Under the pieces are notes generated by a model, which was given only the letters and a program-made list of their open reading frames with translations, was not told where the DNA came from and made no database searches. Made by a program: the position numbers and the translations under genes. 64,000 nucleotides of DNA from Taibaiella koreensis. GTDB taxonomy: Bacteria; Bacteroidota; Bacteroidia; Chitinophagales; Chitinophagaceae. The number at the start of each line of letters is the position of its first letter. Position 1 is the stretch's first letter. The DNA lies in contig NZ_QVNU01000001.1 in the NCBI RefSeq assembly GCF_003545715.1, forward strand, positions 1,527,846 through 1,591,845, in the 5' to 3' direction. Positions 20,643-27,619 of this stretch are shown here, one piece after another.

Positions 20643-22688
20643 ATGAGCGATACCAAACTAACTTATACCGTGCTCCCGGGTAGCGTATACTATACCCGCG
20701 ACAACCTTAATCCCTCCCGCGTGCTGCTCACCATTGGCGGCAGCAATGCTACCGATGAAGCGATCAGCATTGTCGGATTCGAGATCCAGGTCCCGGTAAA
20801 TAGCGTTATCACCAGTAAAGATGCGCTGACGGCAGATCCTTCGTCGATCGTCCCTGTATCGCTGCAACCGCTTGACTGGGATTTTCAGCAGGTAGATGAC
20901 GGGCTTTACCGCGCTACGCCTATCGATAGCGATGCCACTATAGCACCAGGACAAAGCATCACCTTTCAGCTGCAGAATATTATTGTCAACCAGTCCGACG
21001 GCACCGCTATACTCAAGATAAGGGAGAACAGCGGCGATGGCTCGTTTCCCGAAGACAGTAAGCAGGTAGTAAAGATCAGAAGCAAGCTGGATATTACCAG
21101 CTTCAATCCTAACCCTGCCTATGTCAGCTCAGGAGCATCGAGTACCCTGTCCTGGACTACCGAGGCTGCGGCAAGGGTGACCCTGGCGCCGGGCGACTAT
21201 ACTAACGTAAAGCCAAATGACGAGGTGATCGTACAGCCGGGCCGTACGACGGTGTATACGCTCACCGCCTATGGTGAAGGCCCTAATGTCTCTAAGCAGA
21301 TCACGGTGTCCATTAATCCCCCTGAGATCAAAAAATTTGATCCTTCGGCCGGCAAGGTCGACGCTGGTGCTAAAGTGACGTTGAGCTGGCAGGTCGATTA
21401 TGCCGATAAGATCATGATCTCTCCCGGCGACCATAAAGACCTTCCGGCACAAGGTACCCTGGAGGTACAGGTATGGAATGCGACCAATTTCATTCTTACG
21501 GCATCTAACAAGGGTAATGAATATGCCAATAAAACAGCGCCGGTAGGTATCAATCCTGTTGTGATCAATTCGTTCACCGCCAATCCCGGCTACGGCGCAC
21601 GCCTGGGCCAGCCCATCGCCTTATCATGGGATGTACGTTCCGCTGTCTCTGCTACGGTGCAATATGGTACGATCAATGGCATTAGCCAGGATAAGCTGAA
21701 CAACGGTGTGATGAGCATTATACCCAACTCTGGTGTGGCTTATACGCTGATGGTGAATAACGAGCTGGGAATGGCCATGCGCAGCCTGGAGCTGTTGCCG
21801 ATGCCATTGGGCTGGAACCAGTTCACTTCCAGCGCACCCTTCGGCTTCCCCGAACTGCCCCTGGTATTGAATTTCAATACAGCGATCTGGGTAATGGCCA
21901 GCAATTATATGAACAGCGTGTACCGCTCTTTTGATGGCTATAACTGGATACCGGTAACCAACAATGTGCCCTGGCCTACACGAAGCTATGCCGCAGGCAC
22001 CGTATTCAATGGTAAAATGTGGCTCATGGGCGGACTGGGCACCGATGGCAGCTACCGGAACGATGTATGGAGCAGCACTGACGGCAATAGCTGGACACAG
22101 GAAACGGCGCAGGCGCAGTGGTCTGCACGCAGGAGCTTCGGCTGCTTTGTGCTGAACAATAAGATGTATATCGTGGCCGGCCTCAACAGCGGCAGCCAGC
22201 CGCTTACCGATGTATGGAGCAGCAGCGATGGTAAAACCTGGACGCAGGTGACCGGGCAGGCGTTCCAGAACGGACGCAGCGCCTTCGGAACGGTTGTTTA
22301 CAATGGCAAGGCCTGGGTATTGGGTGGTGTGATCAACGGCGACGATAAAACGGGCAAGCCGGTCAACGAAGTATGGTCCTCTTCCGACGGCGCCAGCTGG
22401 TATGCCCAAACGGGTATAAAATGGGCGCCGCGCGCTTACCCTGTGGTAGGAGCGCTCAGCAATGGTATCTACCTGGGCAGCGGCCTGGGCGCCGATAAGA
22501 AGGGGCTGTATGATATGAACCGCATGAGCTCCGATAACAAATGGTCTACCCAACGGGGCTTCCAGTGGAAAGATATCCTGAACACCGCCGGCGTGGAGTA
22601 CCAGGACGCGCTCTGGTTCCTCGGAGGGGCTCAATTGAATGTTAATGCCGCCAACCAGAATGTATGGGCCTATACGCCCTCTGTCTAA
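20643..22688 (+). CDS. Ig-like and Kelch-repeat protein
   Basis: 681 residues. An N-terminal beta domain (about 1-145) is followed by about three Ig-like modules (about 150-395), each beginning with a pattern such as ITSFNPNPAYVSSGASSTLSW, I-K-K-F-D-P-S-A-G or INSFTANPGYGARLGQPIAL. A C-terminal Kelch-like propeller (about 400-681) follows, with repeated GKMWLMGG, NDVWSSTDGNSWT and DVWSSSDGKTWT units. Such propellers bind proteins or glycans. Unusually for an Ig/Kelch protein in this phylum there is no signal peptide and no C-terminal sorting domain. It is the fifth gene of the operon, 8 bp after the previous stop. Confidence 0.85.
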   Translation: MSDTKLTYTVLPGSVYYTRDNLNPSRVLLTIGGSNATDEAISIVGFEIQVPVNSVITSKDALTADPSSIVPVSLQPLDWDFQQVDDGLYRATPIDSDATIAPGQSITFQLQNIIVNQSDGTAILKIRENSGDGSFPEDSKQVVKIRSKLDITSFNPNPAYVSSGASSTLSWTTEAAARVTLAPGDYTNVKPNDEVIVQPGRTTVYTLTAYGEGPNVSKQITVSINPPEIKKFDPSAGKVDAGAKVTLSWQVDYADKIMISPGDHKDLPAQGTLEVQVWNATNFILTASNKGNEYANKTAPVGINPVVINSFTANPGYGARLGQPIALSWDVRSAVSATVQYGTINGISQDKLNNGVMSIIPNSGVAYTLMVNNELGMAMRSLELLPMPLGWNQFTSSAPFGFPELPLVLNFNTAIWVMASNYMNSVYRSFDGYNWIPVTNNVPWPTRSYAAGTVFNGKMWLMGGLGTDGSYRNDVWSSTDGNSWTQETAQAQWSARRSFGCFVLNNKMYIVAGLNSGSQPLTDVWSSSDGKTWTQVTGQAFQNGRSAFGTVVYNGKAWVLGGVINGDDKTGKPVNEVWSSSDGASWYAQTGIKWAPRAYPVVGALSNGIYLGSGLGADKKGLYDMNRMSSDNKWSTQRGFQWKDILNTAGVEYQDALWFLGGAQLNVNAANQNVWAYTPSV

Positions 22689-22743
22689 CCGCTTATTCTT
22701 TGTTCATCCAATTTCTATTATTTCACCAATTAAAATTAGCACT

Positions 22744-23838
22744 ATGGCAACTTACAATGGCATCTTTTTGCGATCCACGCTGGGCCAGACCAACACCATT
22801 CCCAAGCCCGGAGCACTCAGCTCCTCGCCCGATCTTATCCCGTATGGCATCTCTCCTGTGTCTAACCCGCAGGTCTTCTTCCGGGACAACTACAACAGCG
22901 ATCCCGGTAGAGCTCTGGAGGCTGGTTCAACAAATTATATTTACCTCAGGGGTAAGAACTTTTCGGATAAGAAGATCGAAGACAATACCGACGGCAACCG
23001 CCCCCGCCTGTTCTGGTCCAAAGCTTCCCTGCTCACCTATCCCGCCAACTGGAACGAGATCACCACGACACCTACGCACAACCCGGTATCCCTGGTTGCA
23101 GAGCCCGGTGGCATCGGTGTGGCATCAGAGCCTTTTATCTGGAAGCCGGACAATATCAACAACGATCACTACTGTATGATCGCACAGGTACCTTCGCCCG
23201 GTTATAACAATGATATTCCCAATACCCTGCAGATCTCCGATTTTGCCGGATGGGTAGCCAAAAATGGTGGCATTGCCTGGCGCAATGTGGTCGTTAATAA
23301 TGCGACTACGGTAAAGCTTAGCGGCGTACAGCAATTCTACGAGCAGGGCGACGAAGCGGCCAAGATCCAGTTCACGCTTATTTGTACCAATGTGCCTAAA
23401 GGAACCAAAGTGTCCTTCTCCGCTGGTGCGCCCGGTCCCAATCCACCCATTTACCTGGAACCAACAGTGGTTTCCACCTTCCCCAGCTTTACTACCGGCG
23501 TGGTATGCGATGTGCCCGCAGGTTATGTAAGCGATATCTATTTCAACCTGGAAGCGCCTCCCGGCGTCACCGACCTGAGCCAGGCCAGTGTTGATATCCA
23601 GGCCGCTTATCCGACCAACCCGGGTACCGCGCTGTTCCAATATGCGCATGCCCCCTCTGAGTTCGGCATTCCTACTGCAGATGAAGCCTATGCCCGTATC
23701 AAAAGAGAGCTGGAACGCTCTGGTGAATCTACCAAGCTATTGGCGCACCACGATCAGTACCTGGAGCAGTTGCTCACCCTTGGCGGCCCCAAGCGTCTTA
23801 TCGTAGTTGGCGCTATGAACTATATATGGAAGCACTAA
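22744..23838 (+). CDS. Two-domain protein with the shared YxQG/GPxPPI domain (364 residues)
   Basis: ATG 22744 is chosen; an earlier in-frame start at 22639 overlaps the Kelch gene. The N-terminal domain (about 1-195) contains SSPDLIPYGISPVSNPQVFF and NYIYLRGKNF and is homologous to that of the next gene. The second domain (about 198-290) begins YEQGDEAAKIQFTLICTNVP, contains GAPGPNPPIYLEPTVV and ends VPAGYVSDIYFNLEAP. A helical tail (YARIKRELERSGES) is unique to this copy. No signal peptide. Function unknown; the domain recurs in the next three genes. Confidence 0.8.
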   Translation: MATYNGIFLRSTLGQTNTIPKPGALSSSPDLIPYGISPVSNPQVFFRDNYNSDPGRALEAGSTNYIYLRGKNFSDKKIEDNTDGNRPRLFWSKASLLTYPANWNEITTTPTHNPVSLVAEPGGIGVASEPFIWKPDNINNDHYCMIAQVPSPGYNNDIPNTLQISDFAGWVAKNGGIAWRNVVVNNATTVKLSGVQQFYEQGDEAAKIQFTLICTNVPKGTKVSFSAGAPGPNPPIYLEPTVVSTFPSFTTGVVCDVPAGYVSDIYFNLEAPPGVTDLSQASVDIQAAYPTNPGTALFQYAHAPSEFGIPTADEAYARIKRELERSGESTKLLAHHDQYLEQLLTLGGPKRLIVVGAMNYIWKH

Positions 23839-23865
23839 TCTTTTACTACTAAAAAAAATAAAACT

Positions 23866-24795
23866 ATGAGCACCGAAAATATCGATATTCTCATCAGGGC
23901 CTCCCTTACCGACGAAGGCGAGCTTCCCCGCACCGGCGATGTATCCAATTCTCCCGATGTGATCTCCAACGGGACAACAATGGTCAAGAACCCATTGAAG
24001 TACTTTCATGACAACTATGATAAAGATGTCAGCCAAAACCTTAAAGCCGAGCAGCTGAACTATATCTATGTAAGGGGCAAAAGCCTCGCCGGCGGCTTGC
24101 AGCAGGGCGATATTTATGCCTACTATGCCAAGGATACCGACCTGAACAATCCCGCATTGTGGACAAAGAACGCGTTGCAAACCCGCGATGGCAAATCTTT
24201 CGTCACGGTGAGCGCCCAAAGCGAAAATGCTATCGTTGTTACGGAACTGCCTTTCGTGTGGACGCCGCCAAACCCCCTTGGTGGCGCTACCTATAGCCTT
24301 ATTGGTGTTATCGTGCCTGAAGGTACGCAACCCGACTTCAGCGGCGTTAACGATTTTCAACAATATGTTGCCGGTAGCAATAACATCGGCTGGAAAAAGG
24401 TGATCATCGATAAGCCTACACCGCCGCCCACACCAGGTCTCCGTTGGAAAACCACCTTTGCTTATAGCCAGGGCGATACGGAAAGGCAAATGAACTTTGC
24501 TTTGAAGTGCAACAACATCCCTTCAGGCAGCATGGTATCTTTCAGCGCAGATAATCTTACCGGGCCCAATCCTCCCATCAAGCTGGAAAAGACCAAGGTT
24601 AGCGATGGTAATGGTTCGTATGGTATTATGTCGGAGGTGCCGGCCAATTATACCGGTAATATCTCTTTCTGTTTCTATACAGACGCAGCGCCACCTGCCA
24701 ACAGCAGCATCGTGTTCACAGCCTTCTATCTCGACGGAAAAGGAAGCGGTCCCAAAAAGCAGATCGTGGTCGCTTCTGTAACCACAACCAATTAA
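23866..24795 (+). CDS. Two-domain protein with the shared YxQG/GPxPPI domain (309 residues)
   Basis: Paralogue of the preceding gene over both domains: NSPDVISNGTTMVKNPLKYF and NYIYVRGKSL in the N-terminal part, then YSQGDTERQMNFALKCNNIP and NLTGPNPPIKLEKTKV in the second domain from about residue 199. It lacks the helical tail of its neighbour. A proline-rich linker (DKPTPPPTPG) separates the domains. It starts 27 bp after the previous stop and is followed by a strong terminator, so it appears to close the main operon. Function unknown. Confidence 0.8.
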   Translation: MSTENIDILIRASLTDEGELPRTGDVSNSPDVISNGTTMVKNPLKYFHDNYDKDVSQNLKAEQLNYIYVRGKSLAGGLQQGDIYAYYAKDTDLNNPALWTKNALQTRDGKSFVTVSAQSENAIVVTELPFVWTPPNPLGGATYSLIGVIVPEGTQPDFSGVNDFQQYVAGSNNIGWKKVIIDKPTPPPTPGLRWKTTFAYSQGDTERQMNFALKCNNIPSGSMVSFSADNLTGPNPPIKLEKTKVSDGNGSYGIMSEVPANYTGNISFCFYTDAAPPANSSIVFTAFYLDGKGSGPKKQIVVASVTTTN

Positions 24796-24802
24796 TGTTC
24801 AC

Positions 24803-24837
24803 AGGCGGCTGTCTATGGCCACAGCCGCCTTTTTTTT
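24803..24837 (+). terminator. Intrinsic terminator closing the giant operon
   Basis: A perfect 10-bp stem, AGGCGGCTGT (24803-24812) and ACAGCCGCCT (24821-24830), with an 8-base loop and a following run of T. It lies 7 bp after the 309-residue gene, so the genes from 24858 on may be transcribed separately or by read-through. Confidence 0.9.
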
Positions 24838-24857
24838 AACTCATAACCGAAATAAAA

Positions 24858-25229
24858 ATGGAAAACGGGAAAGTAATCAAAAGCGCAACCTACAAGCTGG
24901 AACAAGACAACAACAAGATCACGCAGGCGCTGCTCTATGAACAAGGTGATGTGGGTGGCGAAATACTTTTTGTGCTCAGCTGCCAGCATATTCCTGTTGG
25001 TTCTGAAATTTCTTTTGAATGCCCAGAGTTGGGCCCACAGCCACCGATCCAATTGCAGCCTACAGTGGTTACCAGCGATGATTTCAGCGCAGGTATGCGC
25101 AGCTATGTGCCCGCTCATTTTGTAGGTACCATTTATTATTCCGTAATGTTGAAAGGCACGCCGCCGCCGGGTGCGCAAATGGAAATGCGGGCTATGTACG
25201 TGGCGCCAATGGATGTAGAGCAGGCCTAA
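24858..25229 (+). CDS. Single-domain YxQG/GPxPPI protein (123 residues)
   Basis: A stand-alone version of the second domain of the two preceding proteins: YEQGDVGGEILFVLSCQHIP, then ELGPQPPIQLQPTVV and VPAHFVGTIYYSVML. A short variable N-terminus (about 30 residues) replaces the first domain. No signal peptide. It starts 20 bp after the terminator of the upstream operon. Function unknown; the tandem arrangement points to duplication and trimming of one ancestral gene. Confidence 0.8.
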   Translation: MENGKVIKSATYKLEQDNNKITQALLYEQGDVGGEILFVLSCQHIPVGSEISFECPELGPQPPIQLQPTVVTSDDFSAGMRSYVPAHFVGTIYYSVMLKGTPPPGAQMEMRAMYVAPMDVEQA

Positions 25230-25322
25230 GCCCTTAGAATATAGGGTGCCAAAGCCGGTTGTCCCGGCTGTCTTGAACTTGTGGGTCAGGCTATCCGTAT
25301 TCGCTGCAAACGGAAAAATTAT

Positions 25323-25467
25323 TTTTATTGACTACCGGCATATAGGAAACAGGATACAATTTGCCTCCATTAACGGTTGCTGAGCTTGCCAAGGCATCAT
25401 CTTTGTCCTTTCGACAAGCTCAAGAACCGGCTTGGTTTCCTATATCCGGATAGTCGGATATTTTTAT
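25323..25467. repeat. Nested imperfect palindrome, REP-like
   Basis: Outer arms: TATAGGAAAC (25341-25350) pairs with GTTTCCTATA (25435-25444), extending imperfectly into ACTACCGG and CCGGATAGT. Inner arms: CGGTTGCTGAGCTTG (25374-25388) pairs with CAAGCTCAAGAACCG (25415-25429) at 13 of 15 positions. The inner TTTCGACAAGCTCAAG resembles the GAGCTTGTCGAAA type of dispersed palindromic repeat known from many bacterial genomes. It lies alone in the 284-bp gap between two paralogous genes. It could be a REP/MITE-like element or a structured leader. Confidence 0.6.
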
Positions 25468-25513
25468 TCATTCACCGGGGCCACGTTCAGGGAACGCCCA
25501 ATAAGCCGTAATT

Positions 25514-25894
25514 ATGGAACCTATAAGGTTGATCGTGCGTAACATGATTATGCTTCGCGGCAATGGTACCAATAAGCTTAACGGTATTATGCTGTATGAG
25601 CAAGGACCGGAAGCGGGCAACATACAATTTACTATCCAATGCCAGAATGTACCATTGGATGCTACTGTGGAGCTGGAATGCGGTATACCTGGTCCTCAGC
25701 CGCCTATTGTGATCCCCGTCACAAGGGTAAGCAGGATCCCAGTTTTTATCGCAGGTGTCGTGTCGGAGATCCCGGCAAATTATACAGGTACTATCTATTT
25801 TACCGCTGTGCTGTCACGGGGCGTTTTTGAACCGGAAATGACCCTGCAGGTGAAGGCAGCTCATCCTGTGCCTCATCCCGTGCAGGCAGACTAA
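25514..25894 (+). CDS. Single-domain YxQG/GPxPPI protein (126 residues)
   Basis: Fourth member of the local domain family: MLYEQGPEAGNIQFTIQCQN, then GIPGPQPPIVIPVTRV and IPANYTGTIYFTAVL. The first 30 residues differ from the 123-residue paralogue. No signal peptide. It is separated from that paralogue by the nested palindrome, suggesting the element inserted between duplicated genes or was duplicated with them. Function unknown. Confidence 0.8.
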   Translation: MEPIRLIVRNMIMLRGNGTNKLNGIMLYEQGPEAGNIQFTIQCQNVPLDATVELECGIPGPQPPIVIPVTRVSRIPVFIAGVVSEIPANYTGTIYFTAVLSRGVFEPEMTLQVKAAHPVPHPVQAD

Positions 25895-25901
25895 TCTCAA
25901 T

Positions 25902-25943
25902 TGAGCGGGCCGGTTGCCACGGCGCCGTCCGCTCATTTCTTTT
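25902..25943 (+). terminator. Possible terminator after the 126-residue gene
   Basis: TGAGCGG (25902-25908) pairs with CCGCTCA (25929-25935), with partial inner pairing, and TTTCTTTT follows. It lies just before the start of the 160-residue gene. Confidence 0.55.
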
Positions 25944-25957
25944 AAAAACCAAAGGTC

Positions 25958-26440
25958 ATGACTTTAACCTACGATGACTATGCCACCTTTCTTATCAACT
26001 GGTGTGCGATAAGGGGCAGCGAATTCAAGCTGTACTTCCCTTTGAAAGGCGGTTGGGAAGCCTGGGCCCAGGCCGACTATGCTGCTTATGTACTGGCACA
26101 GAACAATACCTACGATATCCTGCGTGAAGTGGCTATTTACACCAATGCGAGACAACGTGTGGATTGGCTGTTCAACAATAACGACCTGGATGTCAAAAAA
26201 AAGCTGGCCGTGGAAATCAAATGCCAGTCCTTCGAAAACCGCGATGCGTTCATCGCCGGAGTTGAGGCCGACATTGCCAAGTTGGCGCAGAACAAGATCA
26301 AGTTGCAGTTCCGCACTTGCCAGACGGGCGTGATGGGCATTTATTTCGAGGATACAGCCCGTACCTGGATGCTTGCCAACAACTTTACAGAGATCTTTGT
26401 GAACGGTGAGATCGGCTGCGCCATACGCAAGCTGAATTAA
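25958..26440 (+). CDS. Unknown 160-residue protein with a PD-(D/E)XK-like residue pattern
   Basis: No family recognised with certainty. The order E57 (REVAIY), D69 (RVDWLFN), E86-I-K88 (LAVEIKCQS) and D105 within a following helix has the spacing of the PD-(D/E)XK nuclease-like fold, in which the D and ExK residues bind metal. The predicted order of a helix, strands around D69 and E86, then a helix fits that fold. No signal peptide. It is the last co-directional gene of the giant locus, 63 bp after the 126-residue gene. It may be a nuclease, or a protein that uses the fold without activity; sequence alone does not decide. Confidence 0.65.
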   Translation: MTLTYDDYATFLINWCAIRGSEFKLYFPLKGGWEAWAQADYAAYVLAQNNTYDILREVAIYTNARQRVDWLFNNNDLDVKKKLAVEIKCQSFENRDAFIAGVEADIAKLAQNKIKLQFRTCQTGVMGIYFEDTARTWMLANNFTEIFVNGEIGCAIRKLN

Positions 26441-26912
26441 ACAGGTCGTGCCCTGGTTGCCGATAGGGGCCGCTCTTTCAGGAGCAGCCGGTCAAGCGCA
26501 TAGCGGCCGCTGCCGTTGACCAGGATCGCCAGGGACAGCCCGATAATAAGCAGGTGGTATTCAAAGCCCTCGCCCTTTTGGTTGCCAAACCAATTCATGA
26601 AGAAGCCGAAATCTTTGTGTGCAGTCAGGATAATGCCCGTAAACAGGCAGATAAAGGCCAGGGACCATATACGGGAAGCAAGACCCAGGATAAGGGACAA
26701 CGAACCGAAGAACTCGATCAGGATCACCAGTAATGCGATCAGCCAGGGCAGATGTGCCGTGCCGGTAAAATAAGCCATTTCTCCAGCGAAGCCTGGCCCG
26801 CCAAACCATCCCAATACTTTTTGTGCGCCGTGGGAAAAAGAATAAGTCCTGTAGTCAGCCGGATGATCAACCCGGTCCAGTCATTGTTCGTATGCAAAAT
26901 AAGCTGTTTCAT
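26437..26912 (-). pseudogene. DoxX-family membrane protein, frameshifted
   Basis: DoxX proteins are small four-helix membrane proteins. The start (MKQLILHTNNDWTGLIIRL, then LILFPTAHKK) is read in one frame from ATG 26912, and the rest (LGWFGGPGFAGEMAYF, then LIALLVILIEFFGSLSLILG) in another. The frames join at a run of five T on the plus strand (26818-26822), five A in the coding strand; one more A, or a -1 slip, restores the expected H-K-K-V-L-G-W-F. This may be a real inactivating indel, a sequencing error, or slippage on CAAAAAG. Its stop codon overlaps the convergent 160-residue gene by 4 bp. Confidence 0.8.
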
Positions 26913-27023
26913 TACGATATAATTGTACCGCAAAGCAACAGCCAACGAGGGGTCTGAAAATTAAAGTAGTTGAATAAATGATTGATGGCCGCCGTTCGTG
27001 GAGCACAGCGCGGCCATTCATAT

Positions 27024-27605
27024 TTATTTTCCGCTGAGCTTGCGACGCAGCATGCTAAGGAATACGGGTGTAATGCCCAGGTACGCAGCAATATGCTTTT
27101 GTGCAATCCTTTGTTCCAGTCCGGGGTATTTGCGCGTGAATTCCCGGTAACGCTCTTCCGCAGTAAAGGAAAGGTTTTGGTTGATCCGCTGCTGCTGCGC
27201 GACGAAGGCATTTTGGAGGATCAGCCGGAAATAGCGTTCAAACCGGGGTACCGCTTCATAAAGCTTTTCCAGGTTGCTCTTCGATAGCTGTAACAGTGAG
27301 GTGTCTTCGAGGGCATCGATAAAGCAGCTTGACGGTGTTTGCGTGAGAAAGCTATAAAGATCGCTCATCCACCAGCCTTCAATGCCGAACATCAGGATAT
27401 GATCCTGGCCCTTATCGTCAACAGTATAGGTCCTCAGGCAGCCGCTGGTAATAAAGCTTTCGTTCCGGGAAATATTTCCCGGTTGCAGCAAAAAGGATTT
27501 GCGTGGGATGGTAGCGGGGTGGAGCAGGGAAAGAAAAAATTCAGTTTCCTTCTCTTCGAGCCTTATATGCCGGGCCACATGTTCTAAAATAAGATCCGTA
27601 TCCAT
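27024..27605 (-). CDS. Crp/Fnr-family transcriptional regulator
   Basis: 193 residues from ATG 27605; an in-frame TTG at 27623 is less likely. A cyclic-nucleotide-binding-like jelly roll (about 20-125, with GWWMSDLYSFLTQTPSS) is followed by a short winged HTH (QKHIAAYLGITPVFLSMLRR), as in the common Bacteroidota Crp/Fnr proteins. It lacks the canonical phosphate-binding cassette (GEL...R), so cAMP binding is not assured. It lies 14 bp after a membrane nucleotide cyclase gene on the same strand, which suggests they act together. Confidence 0.85.
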   Translation of the reverse strand: MDTDLILEHVARHIRLEEKETEFFLSLLHPATIPRKSFLLQPGNISRNESFITSGCLRTYTVDDKGQDHILMFGIEGWWMSDLYSFLTQTPSSCFIDALEDTSLLQLSKSNLEKLYEAVPRFERYFRLILQNAFVAQQQRINQNLSFTAEERYREFTRKYPGLEQRIAQKHIAAYLGITPVFLSMLRRKLSGK

Positions 27606-27619
27606 TGTTGCGAAGATAA

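Noticed and set aside
21624..22634. Minus-strand reading frame of 336 codons opposite the Kelch gene
   Set aside because: Antisense shadow with no domain, while the plus strand clearly encodes Kelch repeats.
25248..25272. Terminator after the 123-residue gene (AGCCGG/CCGGCT hairpin)
   Set aside because: Only a 6-bp stem with no following T-tract; too weak to call.
4833..26440. Contractile injection system or prophage tail module
   Set aside because: No sheath, tube, baseplate spike, AAA+ loader or LysM-type gene is recognisable; the Ig/Kelch and DUF6603-like proteins do not fit a tail.
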